From Daucus carota subsp. sativus (taxonomy: Eukaryota; Streptophyta; Magnoliopsida; Apiales; Apiaceae): DNA of 64,000 bases. Below the pieces are notes generated by a model. The model saw nothing but the letters and a program-made list of their open reading frames with translations, ran no database searches and had not been told where the DNA came from. Position numbers and translations under genes: made by a program. Of this stretch, positions 1-10,696 are shown piece after piece. The stretch lies in assembly GCF_001625215.2 (NCBI RefSeq), contig NC_030389.2:40847454-40911453 (forward strand), written 5' to 3'. Every line of letters begins with the position of its first letter. Positions within the stretch are counted from its first letter, which is position 1.

Positions 1-327
1 ACCTTAGCTATGGCCTTTTTCAATGCATCAGTGGCTATGCCAAGCCCCCAATACTCCGCGCTAAGCGCGTAGCTGACATGCGCCCGGTGATGATCGTCTC
101 CGGGTTCAGGCTTGACTGAAACATAGCCTATGCATGTGTCATCCATGCAGATGGAGTGGCGCCAGGGATGTGGTATAGCAACTTGCTGAATGTATGTGAG
201 TGCTTCATCTCTGGAAGTGATGCTGGGCCATCTTAGGTATTGAGTCCTTGTCATCACTGGCCCATTTCAAGAAATCATCAGCGTCTGAAATCTTGAAGGG
301 CCTGAGAGAGATTCTTGCTGAGTCCAT
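1..327 (-). pseudogene. GNAT acetyltransferase pseudogene, cut by window edge
   Basis: Read from the ATG at 327 down to position 1, the strand encodes the start of a GNAT (RimJ/RimL-like) N-acetyltransferase. The opening MDSARISLRPFKISDADDF is followed by a second stretch, in another frame, containing IPHPWRHSICMDD and YWGLGIATDALKK (the acetyl-CoA loop region). The two parts do not share a frame: a shift lies near 238-255, just after the ASDDK segment. The gene is head-to-head with the intact GNAT at 915-1484, so the 588 bp between them may once have been a shared promoter. It is a different subfamily member from the plus-strand GNAT, not a recent copy. Its 3' end lies outside the window. 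Confidence 0.75.
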
Positions 328-914
328 TTAGATTGAAGAGATGAATACAAATACAGAGTAATATTTTGAATGATATGCAGGATAAGAATACTGGCCTAAA
401 CTTGAATGTGACCTTATTTAACCACACGCCGCATTATCGTAAAAAACGGGAATCAGACTTAATAGGTGAAGACACGAAATAAAGATTAATCAGAGATTGA
501 TTGGACTGATCAGAGATTAGTTGATTAATTAAATAATCAAATACTTAATCAGTTCAATGAGTTACGGAAAATGGATTAGTCGGTGGTTAATCGCCGATTT
601 TAGAATGGAAAGTCTACACAGAAATGTTAAAGATAGAAGAAAAAGTTGGAGTCAAGGATCATGCAGCAGCCTAGATTGACTAGTTTCACAAGAATCTTAT
701 CAGTTGCAGAGTGGCTGAAAATATATTATCCACTGCTTGGTCTCCAAGTAATAGAAATCTGTCATCAATTATAGATTCATAAGTTCAAGCTTCACGGAAA
801 TTTCTTTGGGTATGAAAGACATATATAAATAGACTTGTCACATGAAGGCATGCTCTTCAAAAAACAGAACAAGAAAACATTTGAAGCACAACAGACACAC
901 AATATTTACACATC
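328..914 (+). promoter_or_regulatory. GNAT upstream region with TATA box
   Basis: This is the intergenic region between two divergent GNAT genes. A clear TATA box (atatataaat, 821-830) lies 85-95 bp before the ATG at 915. Blocks of this region (about 630-860) recur, decayed, at about 5090-5345, 9270-9525 and 13790-13890. They show that GNAT promoters were copied together with the channel genes. Confidence 0.55.
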
Positions 915-1484
915 ATGGCAGAAAATGAGATGCAGCCCAAGTCCAAAGACATACTAAATGATGAAGATGACTATTCGGATATAAGTTTGCGGCTGATGGA
1001 TGTGAATGACATAGATGATTTCATGGTATGGGCTACAGATGATAAGGTGAGTCGGTATTGTACATGGTCTACTTACACTTCTAAGGAGCAAGCTATGGAC
1101 TTTTTCACTAACATCGTCGCTCCACATCCCTGGTTGAGAGCCATATGCCTCAGAAACCGCGCGATAGGAAGCATATCTGTGACACCATTCGAAGGCAGTG
1201 ACGCCTGTAGAGGTGAACTTGGTTATGTTTTGGCTTCAAAGTACTGGGGAAAAGGCATTGTGACAAGGGCTGTGAAAAAGGTTGCCTCAGTGATATTTGC
1301 TGAGTGGCCACATTTGGAAAGATTAGAAGCTCTGGTTGACGTTGACAATGCTGGATCACAGAGAGTGCTGCAGAAAGCTGGATTTCAGAGGGAAGGTGTT
1401 CTGAGGAAGTATGTGATTCAGAAGGGAAGGACTAGAGATATGGTGATCTTTAGCCTTCTTTCTAGTGAAATTACTCAAAGTTAA
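915..1484 (+). CDS. GNAT family N-acetyltransferase (RimJ/RimL-like)
   Basis: A single-exon, 189-residue protein with the layout of plant Acetyltransf_3-type GNATs. It has an N-terminal acidic leader (1-25), then ISLRLMDVNDIDDFMVWATD (beta1/alpha1), a central HPWLRAICLRNRAIGSISV beta-hairpin, the acetyl-CoA binding stretch ASKYWGKGIVTRAVK, and the C-terminal VDVDNAGSQRVLQKAGF motif (residues about 140-158). The family moves an acetyl group from acetyl-CoA to an amine; the substrate is unknown. Length and motifs are complete. It lies upstream of channel copy A. Decayed copies follow copies A, B, C, D and F, so GNAT and channel were duplicated as a pair and only this GNAT copy stayed open. The ATG was chosen because it follows the TATA box closely and precedes the conserved core. 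Confidence 0.88.
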   Translation: MAENEMQPKSKDILNDEDDYSDISLRLMDVNDIDDFMVWATDDKVSRYCTWSTYTSKEQAMDFFTNIVAPHPWLRAICLRNRAIGSISVTPFEGSDACRGELGYVLASKYWGKGIVTRAVKKVASVIFAEWPHLERLEALVDVDNAGSQRVLQKAGFQREGVLRKYVIQKGRTRDMVIFSLLSSEITQS

Positions 1485-2597
1485 ATTTTAGTATTGTTTC
1501 GTTTCGTATGGGCTGGAATATTGGATTGTAATTTTAATTATTATGATGTTATGTCATATATATGTGGAAGAACTTGTCACAGTAGAGCTAAGTTGGTGCC
1601 CTGTTCAGTAGAGCTTAGATATTTAAATTTCGGAATTAAGACTCTTGTGATTAAAAAAAATGAATTGATGGCAACAGACTGGTAAAAATTTTCCCTGCCC
1701 AGGCCTAATCCCTTAAAGATTGATACCAAATCCTGAGGTTTCCTTTCTTTTTATAAGATGAATTTACACATGTCCAGACTCTTGTAGCCTTAAAGAAAAT
1801 GGAAATTTGTCGAAAGCATCGAGAAGGCCATGTTTGGAGCTTTATCTGCTGTCCCTTTCCGCGGTGAAATTGCAAGCAAATGAATTTACACATGTCCAGA
1901 CTCTTTCCTGCATTGATCATTGCCCAAGTTTGGATGCATGACGAGGTACCCAGTCACACGATATTTGAACATGAACTTATGAGAAGCTTGTGTGTAATCA
2001 AGATTATTGGATATAGTCATCATCAATCTCTTGTGTGTAGGCAAGATTGTAGAATGAAGGACAATGCTTCATGTAATCATAATTTGATGCAAAGTATTCA
2101 ACTGAGTCAATTGAGACACCATATCATCTTTCATCTCCAACATATTTCATCAAAAATATTGCTAATTAATTTTTAAATTGGTTGGGTAAAGCGCGGAATA
2201 TTATTAAAACATCACATGTACCCCAACAACTATAATGGCGCAGACAGAGCTTGCAATCTTTCTTCTTCTGACAATGTGGTGACATTTTTACTAGAATATT
2301 ACCAAGTTCACGCGGAACTGTTGCTCTTTAACCTAGAGAACTGTCCCCTTTACAATTTCTCAGGTAAAAAAAGCATGTCTTGTTGTCTTTTTTCTCCTGC
2401 CCAGCAAGTTCCTCGGCAAATATTTAACTTCAATCCTTTGTTTCTCAGCTATTTGTGAGAAACACAGGGCTTTTACATTAAATTAATCTAGGGATTTAAA
2501 TCCCTTTCTTTCTCAGCAATTTCTCAAACGGTGTTTCTTTTAATCTATATAAAAAGCACGCTTCCTCGCTATAACATTCAAGCTTGTAAGTTGAAAT
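1485..2597. other. Intergenic region between GNAT and channel copy A
   Basis: No gene is seen here. A short direct repeat (about 20 bp, beginning atgaatttacacatgtcc) occurs at about 1758 and 1879. The last 250 bp are channel-gene upstream sequence: the block at 2350-2530 recurs at 32590-32710, and a TATA-like ctatataaaaagc lies about 50 bp before the copy A ATG. Confidence 0.5.
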
Positions 2598-3654
2598 ATG
2601 AATGGCCTTAATGAATCAGCCATAGCCATACCCATACCAGCAAGCTCTCAACCCTCCAATAATATTCAGCCAAACAGACCTTTTCATGCACTATGTCGAA
2701 GAATGTATTTTTGGGTCATAAATCCATATTCTAGGTGTGGTCAGATATGGAGGAAATTCTTCATCTCCTTCTTTTTATCTGTATTTCTCTTACAAACTCT
2801 GAGCATCTTTTCGTAGGATGTGAAGCAGGATAAAAATTGCATAGCTCGAATTGAGATTCAGTTTGAAGGCATATTGTATCTCCTGCTATGGTGGAGTAAT
2901 ATCATTTTTATAGTGCACATAATCATTAAGTTTAAGACGGCCTATGTCGATCCTAAATCTAGACTTCTAGTTTATGATCCTAAGTCTAGGGAAACAGGAG
3001 TTTTGAAAATTCTCTAAGGGGCTCTGACATTGAGCAATGGATGAGCCATCGCCAAATTCCAGACGATCTTAAAGCAAAAATCCGTGAATCAGAACGATAT
3101 AATTGGCTGGCCACCAGAGGTCTGAATGAATTGATGCTATTAGAGAATTTACCAGAAGACCTTCAGAGAGCTATTCGTCGACATCTCTTCAGATTTGACA
3201 AAAAACTCCCCATTGTTGCCTCAATGGACGAGTCCATCTTAGATGCCATCAGGGAAAGAATGGAACACAAAACTTATATTGAGGGAAGTAGAGTTTTGGT
3301 TCGTGGAGGTCTCATGGATAAGATGGTTTACATTGTTCAGGGGAAGCTTGAGAGTGCTAGCGAAGGAGAGAATGTAGTTCCTTTGTCTGCGGCGCAGAAC
3401 TTATTACATTGTGCCTAGAGCATTATGTTCTGAACAGAGAGGGAGATAAATTTAGAATTCCAGCAGGGAAATTGGTGAGCAAGAGGACGGTCCGATGCTT
3501 AACAAATGTAGAAGCATTTACACTTAGAGCTGCAGACCTGGAGGAGGTCTTCTTTTTATACTCTGGGCTTCTAATACAAAATCCTCTTGTTCAAGGTGCC
3601 ATTACGAAGGAATCGCTTCATCGAAAGAGTCTTTTGCGCAGTAGATCCTATTAA
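2598..3654 (+). pseudogene. CNGC20-like channel copy A, internally deleted
   Basis: The N-terminus (MNGLNESAIAIPIPASSQP) and first membrane segment match the other copies. Near 2988-2994 the sequence then jumps straight to the C-linker: about 0.7 kb covering the S3-S6 segments and the pore is missing. A stop before the S2 region and a 13-bp deletion near 3388 further break the frame. The 13-bp deletion is a typical slip between two copies of tgtctg. The cyclic-nucleotide-binding part (3041-3654) is otherwise about 95% alike to copies B-D and ends in the same SLLRSRSY tail. No channel can be made from it. Confidence 0.85.
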
Positions 3655-4009
3655 ACTTGCACGAAGGTGTTGGAAGAACCGAAGAAGTGACCGAAAGAAA
3701 TTTACGTTGTTCTGATCATTTCAGAGCTGCTACTGCAGCGACCTAGAATAATTTCTGGTGCATCTTTAATTATGCAATTTTAATTTCCACTTGCAATGTG
3801 TTTCCAGTGCAACTCTTTTTATTTCTTGTATAGGTTCTATGTATCCACTGCTCGTCTCCAAGTTAAAGAAAACTGTCATCAATCATAGTCTTCATAATTT
3901 CTTTGGGATGGAACTTGCACATATGTTAATACTTAATAGGCCTTCACTTCAAAAAACATAAGATAAAAAGATTCCAACGTAAACATCATATAAATAACTA
4001 CGCCTCAGG
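3655..4009. other. Channel 3' flank with IQ-region relic
   Basis: This is shared 3' flank of the channel copies. The first 60-70 bp, read one frame off the channel ORF, resemble the lost IQ/calmodulin-binding tail. The rest is 3' UTR-like sequence and part of a decayed GNAT promoter (cttgcacatatgttaat). Confidence 0.45.
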
Positions 4010-4375
4010 CCGATGGATGTTAATGACATTGATGATTTCATTGTGTGGGCTACAGATGATAAGGGGAGTCAATATTGTTCATGGTTGCACTTACACTTCA
4101 AAGGAACCGTCTCAAATACCGCGTGATAGGATCCATATTGTGATATCCTTTTAAGGGAATAATGCTTCATGCTTGTAGAGGTAAATTTTGTTATGCTTTA
4201 GCTTCAAAGTACTGGGACAAAGGAGTTTTGACAAGGGCTGTGAACATGTGGACCTCAATGATATTTTGTTGAGGAGCCATATTTGGAAATATTGGAAGCT
4301 CTAGTTGATGTCGAGAATGTTGGATCACAGAAAATGTTGGAGAAGGGGAAGACTTGAGATATGGTGATCTTTAGG
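4010..4375 (+). pseudogene. GNAT relic after channel copy A
   Basis: Nucleotide similarity to the intact GNAT starts at its DVNDIDDF codons (about position 1000) and runs to its last codons (atatggtgatcttta). Several indels leave no reading frame. The same relic follows copies B and D at the same distance, so it decayed before those duplications. Confidence 0.8.
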
Positions 4376-4379
4376 CTTC

Positions 4380-5345
4380 TTTCTAGAGCCGACCAAACTG
4401 GCGGTTCGAGCCGTGCCGTGCCGTGCCGGCTCACCGGCAGGCGTTTCTCGTTCCGCCCAGGCACGGAACCAGCACAGCCTGCTGTAAAGGCGAGTCGTAA
4501 CGTGCTTGTGAGAAGTAAAATCGTAACCGGCACTGAGGGTTCAGCGATCAGGCACACAATTCATGGTTCGGCTCGTGGTACACGAGTTAGCGGTTCAACG
4601 GGTTCGATGGAGAGGCGGTTGTAATTTTATTTTACTTTACTCAAATGTAATTTATTTTTAATCGGCGTGCGAAGTTACTCTTTTACCCCTGCCTTTGTTA
4701 ACTTTAACAGTCAATTAAACGGAATGTGGTCAAAGGGGTGCAAATCGAAGCGCTTTTAAACTTTAGGGTGCATACTGCCAAAAAAAATTGTATGAGACCA
4801 AATCGAAAAAGCGCATAAACTTAAGGAGTACAATGTGTAAATCGCTCCTGCTGTTATCAATATCAAGTCCATGAATATTTAATGTCTCTATCAGTTCATC
4901 AAACAATCCAATGTCCTCATGTGTTGCAGACTTCTAAAAGCTCAATAAAATATTAATCAATAATAAACATATGTATGTACTTGTATAGTTGTATGGTCGT
5001 TAAATATTTTTAATGTATTCAGGATAATAATGCTGGCCTAAGCTTGAATGTGACCCAACATAAGTAACTACACGTAATGCTGATTTTTAAAAGTAAAAGT
5101 TGGAGTCAATGATCATGCAGCAGCTTAGATACATTAGTTCACAAGAATCTCATCAATTATAGAGTGGGTGAATTAATATATTAATTACTGCTTGCTCTCC
5201 GGCTCCTAAGTGATCAAAAAAGAAAGAAGAACTCTGAGTAATAGTCAACTATAGATTAGTTGAAGCTTCATGGAAATTTATTTGGGTATGAAAGACATAT
5301 ATAAATAAACTTGTCAGGTAGGCATGCTCTTCAAAATAGACTTGT
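4380..5345. repeat. Tandem-unit flank shared with 8540-9530
   Basis: A GC-rich block rich in gccgtgcc steps (4395-4620) is followed by a stretch resembling a Mutator-type end (about 4660-4860, ggggtgcaaatcgaagcg) and a decayed GNAT promoter (about 5090-5345, with atataaataaacttgtca). The whole stretch is repeated at 8540-9530, marking it as part of the duplicated unit. No gene is present. Confidence 0.6.
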
Positions 5346-5596
5346 CACCCAATTTTTTTTGGGATGATTTGATAATCCTCCGCGCCTTTAGAACATCTTT
5401 AATGATGCTCTAAATTGACTTTTTTTTAAAAAAATAATATGATACATAACTCCTATTAAGTTAATATATTATATATAAATAATTCCAGCCCTACTCTTTA
5501 TACATGTTCTTTATTTATATTTTATTATTGTTTGAGAGAAAAATCGGAGAGAATTGAGAGAAAAGTCGGAGAGAAATAGGAAGAAGTCAATATTAT

Positions 5597-5846
5597 GGGG
5601 CCGGTTGGGTAAACTTGAAAAAAAAGTGTTTCTTACTTACAGTAAAGAAGTAGACTAGAAATGAGAAGTAAATTAAGACTTATAAGTGATATAACTGCTT
5701 GAGAATAAAGTAGAAATCCTGAGACGGAAGCTAACATTCTCAGCTTTTTATAAGTGCGTCTCGCTTTTTACACAAACGAGTCTTGAAAAGCAAAAGTCGG
5801 CTTCCCGCAAAAAAACCACAAACCTTGTTTGCCAAACAGGCAGTAT
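5597..5846 (+). mobile_element. hAT-like MITE, copy 1
   Basis: It begins ggggccggttgggtaaac and ends near gtttgccaaacaggc, so the ends are imperfectly inverted. The body has a typical run of purine-rich agaagt and gcttttta motifs. Related copies lie at 10228-10470, 12831-13590 and, inverted, about 33040-33235 and 41100-41310. It sits directly upstream of channel copy B and was duplicated with it. Confidence 0.55.
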
Positions 5847-6068
5847 ATTCAATGATAATAAGTTTAAAGCACCTGCAGCTGTTTAAAAAATAGCAAATAG
5901 ATAAAACTCTTAGATACAGTTAAGGAACTTAGAGATGATGATCTCACACAACCACTTTAAAAATTAAAGAAAGTGACAGCAAGTAAAGCTTTAAAGATGG
6001 CCTTTGCTACAAGAATTTATATAAAAAGCACGATTCCTCCCTATAACATTCGAGCTTGTAAGTTGAAT

Positions 6069-7816
6069 ATGAATGGCCTTAATGCATCTGCAGCCATAGC
6101 CATACCAGCAAGCTCTCAACCCTCCAATAATATTCAGCCTAACAGACTTCATGCACTACGTCGAAGAATTGATTTATGGGTCATGAATCCATATTCTAGG
6201 TGTGGTCGGATTTGGAGGAAATTCATCATCTCCTTCTTTATATCTGTATTTCTCTTACAAACTCTGAGCGTCTTTTTGCAGTACGTGAAGCAGGATAAAA
6301 ATTGCATAGCTCAAATCGACAGTAGATTAGAAGGCATATCGCAGATCCTGCTAAAGTTGAGCAATATCGTATTTATATTGCACATAATCATAAGTTTAGG
6401 ACGGCCTATGTTGATCCTAAATCTAGACTTCTAGTTTACGAACCGAAAAAAATAATTTTTAATTATATTCGTCTAGACTTTTTCATCGATTTTTTTTTCA
6501 TATTACCAATTGCCCGACAATCTGTGGAAGCCGCACTTGTGGGGACCAAATTGTCTGTTGAGACGATCGGGGCTTTTTTATTTTTGCAGACTCTTGCTGT
6601 GTTGTGGAGACTGCTATCTTTCTTTGCTGAGCCATCTGTTGGCGCCTTCTTTGAGTCATGGTCATCGAAATTTGTTGCCAATCTTGTCGCATTTTTTCTT
6701 TTTAGTCATGTGGTTGGGGGATTTTGGTATTACTTCGCATCAAATAGGGTAGAACGATGTCTTGAAGAAGCCTGTGGCGAGCCTTGGTGCTTTGATTATA
6801 TATCATGTGAGCCTGCAAATTATAATCCCAACTTCAGAATTAATCTAACGTTATTGAGTAAGTGGAAGAACAACAAAAATGCTACGGCTTGTTTTGGTCC
6901 AGACGGTTACAACTATGGAATTTATGTTCAGGCTGTCAGTCTGATGGAAAATTCTAATATGCCAGTGCGATATATATATTCACTGTCTTGGGGTTTCCAG
7001 CAAATTAGTACTCTGGCCGGAAATCAAACTCCATCTGTCTTTGTCGTTGAAGTTCTCTTCACTATGTTTATCACTGCTATGGGTCTTTTGCTGTTTTCTT
7101 TTCTCATTGGAAATATACAGAGGTTTCTCCAAGCTCGGGGAAGCAGGAGTTTTGAAAATTCTCTAAGGGGCTCTGACATTGAGCAATGGATGAGCCATCG
7201 GCGATTGCCAGACGATCTCAAAGCAAAAATCCGTGAATCAGAACGATATAATTGGCTGGCCACCAGAGGTCTGAATGAATTGATGCTATTAGAGAATCTA
7301 CCTGAAGACCTTCAAAGAGATATACGCCGACATCTCTTCAAATTTGACAAAAGCCTCCCCATTGTTGCCTTAATGGACGAGTCCATCTTAGATGCCATCA
7401 GGGAAAGAATGAAACACAAAACATATATTGAGGGAAGTAGAGTTTTAGTTCGTGGAGGTCTCATGGATAAGATGGTTTACATTGTTCAGGGGAAGCTTGA
7501 GAGTAGTAGCGAAGATGAGAACGTAGTTCCTTTGTCTGAGGGGGATGTCTGCGGCGCAGAACTTATTACATTGTGCCTAGAGCATTATGTGCTGAATAGA
7601 GATGGAGATAAATTTAGAATTCCAGCAGGGAAATTGGTGAGCAAGAGGACGGTCCGATGCTTAACAAATGTAGAAGCATTTACGCTTAGAGCTGCAGACC
7701 TGGAGAATGTCTTCAGTTTGTACTCTGGGCTTCTCATACAAAATTCTCTTGTTCAAGGTGCCATTACGAAGGAATCGCTTTATCCAAAGAGTCTTTTTCG
7801 CAGTAGATCATATTAA
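6069..7816 (+). pseudogene. CNGC20-like channel copy B, one frameshift
   Basis: The structure matches copy D: cytosolic N-terminus, S1-S2, a Cys-rich loop after S5 (CLEEACGEPWCFDYISC), pore SLSWGFQQISTLAGN, S6, C-linker and a cyclic-nucleotide-binding domain. The pore and linker match the Arabidopsis CNGC19/20 group (IVa). One base is missing at 6390-6391 (atcataag, where copy C has atcattaag), which shifts the frame after S2. Everything downstream (6480-7816) is open and in register. It ends at the shared SLFRSRSY tail without an IQ domain. It is nearly identical to copy C, 4648 bp away, so the duplication is recent. Either it is a young pseudogene or the base is a sequencing error. Confidence 0.75.
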
Positions 7817-8159
7817 ACTTGCACGAAGGTGTTGGAAGAAGCGAAGAAGTGAGCAAAAGAAATATACGTTGTTCTGTTCATTTCAGACCTGCTACTGCAG
7901 CTACCCAGAATAATTTGTAGTGCACCTTTAATTATGTAATTTAGATTTCCACTTGCAATGTGTTTCCAGTGCAACTCTTTTAATTTCTTGTATAGGCTCT
8001 ATGTATCCACTGCTCGTCTCCAAGTTAAAGAAAACTGTCATCAATCATAGTCTTCATAATTTCTCTGGGATGGAACTTGCACATATGTTAATAAGCCTTC
8101 ACGTTAAAAAACATAAGATAAAAAGATTTCAACGAAAACATCATATAAATAGCTAGGCC
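7817..8159. other. Channel B 3' flank with IQ-region relic
   Basis: Read one frame off the channel ORF, about 7780-7870 gives HIKLARRCWKKRRSEQKK, a basic IQ-like segment. The remainder is 3' UTR-like and shared with copies A and D. Confidence 0.45.
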
Positions 8160-8535
8160 TCGGGCCGATGGATGTGAATGACATTGATGATTTCATTTTG
8201 TGGGTTACAGAGTACAGATGATAAGAGGAGTCAATATTGTTCACGGTTGCACTTACACTTCAAAGGAACCGTCTATGGAATACTCAAATACCGCGCGATA
8301 GGATCCATATTGTGATACCCTTTTGAGGGGAATGATGCTTCATGCTTGTAGAGGTAAATTTTGTTATGCTTTAGCTTCAAAGTACTGGGACAAAGGAGTT
8401 GTGACAAGGGCTGTGAACATGTGGACCTCAATGATATTTTGTTGAGGAGACATATTTGGAAATATTGGAAGCTCTAGTTGGAGAATGTTGGATCATAGAA
8501 AATGTTGGAGAAGGGGAAGACTTGAGATATGGTGA
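8160..8535 (+). pseudogene. GNAT relic after channel copy B
   Basis: It aligns with 4010-4375 over its whole length and with codons from about DVNDIDDF to the C-terminus of the intact GNAT. The frame is broken in several places. It is a passenger of the tandem duplication. Confidence 0.8.
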
Positions 8536-9720
8536 TCTTTAGGCTTCTTTCTAGAGCCGACCAAATTGGCGGTTCAAGCCGTGCCGTGCCGGCTACCCGG
8601 CATAGGCGTTTCTCGTTCCGCCCAGGCACGGAACCAGCACAGCTTGCTGTAAAGGCGTGTCGCAACATGCTTGTGAGAAGTAAAACCGTAACCGGCACCG
8701 AGGGTTCAACGATCAGGCACACAATTCATGGTTCGGCTCGTGGCACACGAGTTAGCGGCGGGTTAGTGGTTCAACGGGTTCGATGATGAGGCGGTTGTAA
8801 TTTTATTTTACTTTACTCAAATGTAATTTATATTTAATCGGCGTGTGAAATTACTCTTTTATCCCTGCTTTTGTTAACTTTAACCGTCAATTAAAGGGAA
8901 TGTGGTCAAAAGGATACAAATCGAAGCGCTTTTTAAATTTTAGAGTGCATACTACCACAAAAAATTGTTTTAGACCAAATCGAAAAACGCCTAAACTTAA
9001 GGGGTGCAAAGTGTAAATCGCTCTACTATTATCAATATCAAGTCCATGAATATTTAATGTCTCTATCAGTTCATCAAACAATCCAATGTCCTCATGTGTT
9101 GCAGACTTCTAAAAGCTCAAAAAAATTAATCAATAATAAATATATGTATGTACTTGTATATATCATGGTCGTTAAATATTTTTAATGTACTCAGGATAAT
9201 AATGCTGGCCTAAGCTTAAATGTGACCTAACATAAATAACTACACAAAATGCTGATATAAAAGTAAAAGTTGGAGTCAATGATCATGCAGCAGCTTAGAT
9301 ACATTAGTTCACAAGAATCTTATCAATTATAGAGTGGGTGAATTAATATATTATTTACTGCTTGCTCTCCGGCTCCTATGTGATAAAAAAAAAGAAAGAA
9401 GAACTCTGAGTAATAGTCAAGTACTATAGATTAGTTGAAGCTTCATGGAAATTTCTTTGGGTATGAAAGACATATATAAATAAACTTGTCACAGGTAGGC
9501 ATGCTCTTCAAAATAGACTTGTCACCCAATTTTTTTTGGGATGATTTGATAATCCTCCGCCTTTAGAACATCTTTAATGATGCTCTTAATTGACTTTTTT
9601 TAAAAAAATAATATGATATATAACTCCTATTAAGTTAATATATTATATATCCTTACAAAAAAAAAGTTAATATATTATATATAAATAATTCCAACCCTAC
9701 TCTTTATATATGTTCTTTAT

Positions 9721-10138
9721 GAGTAAAGTTCTATGAAGTCCACATTTATACTGGAGTATTGGAGTACACATTCTTCAAAATTAGATAAAGTATAATCAAA
9801 TAGTTCCAATCTTAAATGTTTTTGTTCTACAATATTCTTAAACATCCGAAAACACGAAGTTTATGTTTAATAACGTAATCAATATGCATAACAAGTACTT
9901 TTACGAATCGCAGGACCTATGTTCTACAATATAATTAATAAGCAGAACAATTATCTTAATGATCATTTAAAGTTAAAGGATGCTAATGATTAATTGATAA
10001 TGAGGTTTAAGATGACCTATAATGACAAATTAAATAAAAAAATTGATATTGAAAGTTATTATTTATGATATAATATATAAATTATGATTGGTACTCCAAT
10101 ACTCCAACATAAATGTGTACTCCATGGAACCTAACTCC
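9721..10138. mobile_element. Mutator-type MITE with 9-bp target duplication
   Basis: The 418-bp element has long inverted ends: the left arm reads acatttatactggagtatt and the right arm reversed reads acatttatgttggagtatt. It is flanked by gttctttat at 9712-9720 and 10139-10147, a 9-bp duplication typical of Mutator-like elements. The same site in the unit A flank (about 5505-5520, gttctttatttatat) lacks the insert, giving a paralogous empty site. No coding capacity. Confidence 0.85.
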
Positions 10139-10227
10139 GTTCTTTATTTGTATTTTATTATTATTTGAGAGAAAAGTCGGAGAGAATTGAGAGAAAAGTT
10201 GGAGAGAAGTAAGAAGAAGTCAATATT

Positions 10228-10470
10228 ATGGGGCCGGTTGGGTAAATTTAAAAAAAAGTGTTTCTTACTTACAGTAAAGAAGTGGACTAGAAATGAGAAG
10301 TAAATTAAGACTTATAAGTGATATAAATGCTTGAGAATAAAGTAGAAGTTCTGAAACGGAAGCTAGTATTCTCAGCTTTTTATAAGTGTGTCTCGCTCTT
10401 TACACGAGTCAAGAAAAGCAGAAGTCGGCTTCTCGGCAAAAAAACCACAAACCTTGTTTGCCAAACAGGC
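10228..10470 (+). mobile_element. hAT-like MITE, copy 2
   Basis: A near-copy of 5597-5846 in the equivalent position upstream of channel copy C. It was duplicated with the unit rather than inserted independently. Confidence 0.55.
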
Positions 10471-10696
10471 AGTATATTCATTGATAATAAGTTTAAAGCA
10501 CCTGGAGCTGTTTAAAGATAGCAAATAGATAAAACTCTTAAACACAGTTAAGGAACTTAGAGATGATGATCTCACACAACCACTTTAAAAATTAGAGAAA
10601 GTGACAGCAAGTAAAGCTTTAAAGATGGCCTTTGCTACAAGACTTTATATAAAAAGCACGATTCCTCGCTATAACATTCGAGCTTGTAAGTTGAAT

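Noticed and set aside
915-1484. Bacterial origin of the RimJ/RimL-like GNAT
   Set aside because: Plants have many such GNATs. The TATA box, composition and local relics are all plant-like, so no transfer is needed.
2820-3017. Separate small gene inside channel copy A
   Set aside because: It is the S2 part of the broken channel, in frame with its homologues.
4361-4624. Plus-strand ORF with Arg/Ser/Gly-rich product, and its sister at 8529-8786
   Set aside because: It lies in GC-rich repeat sequence, overlaps the GNAT relic, is not conserved in length and has no known domain.
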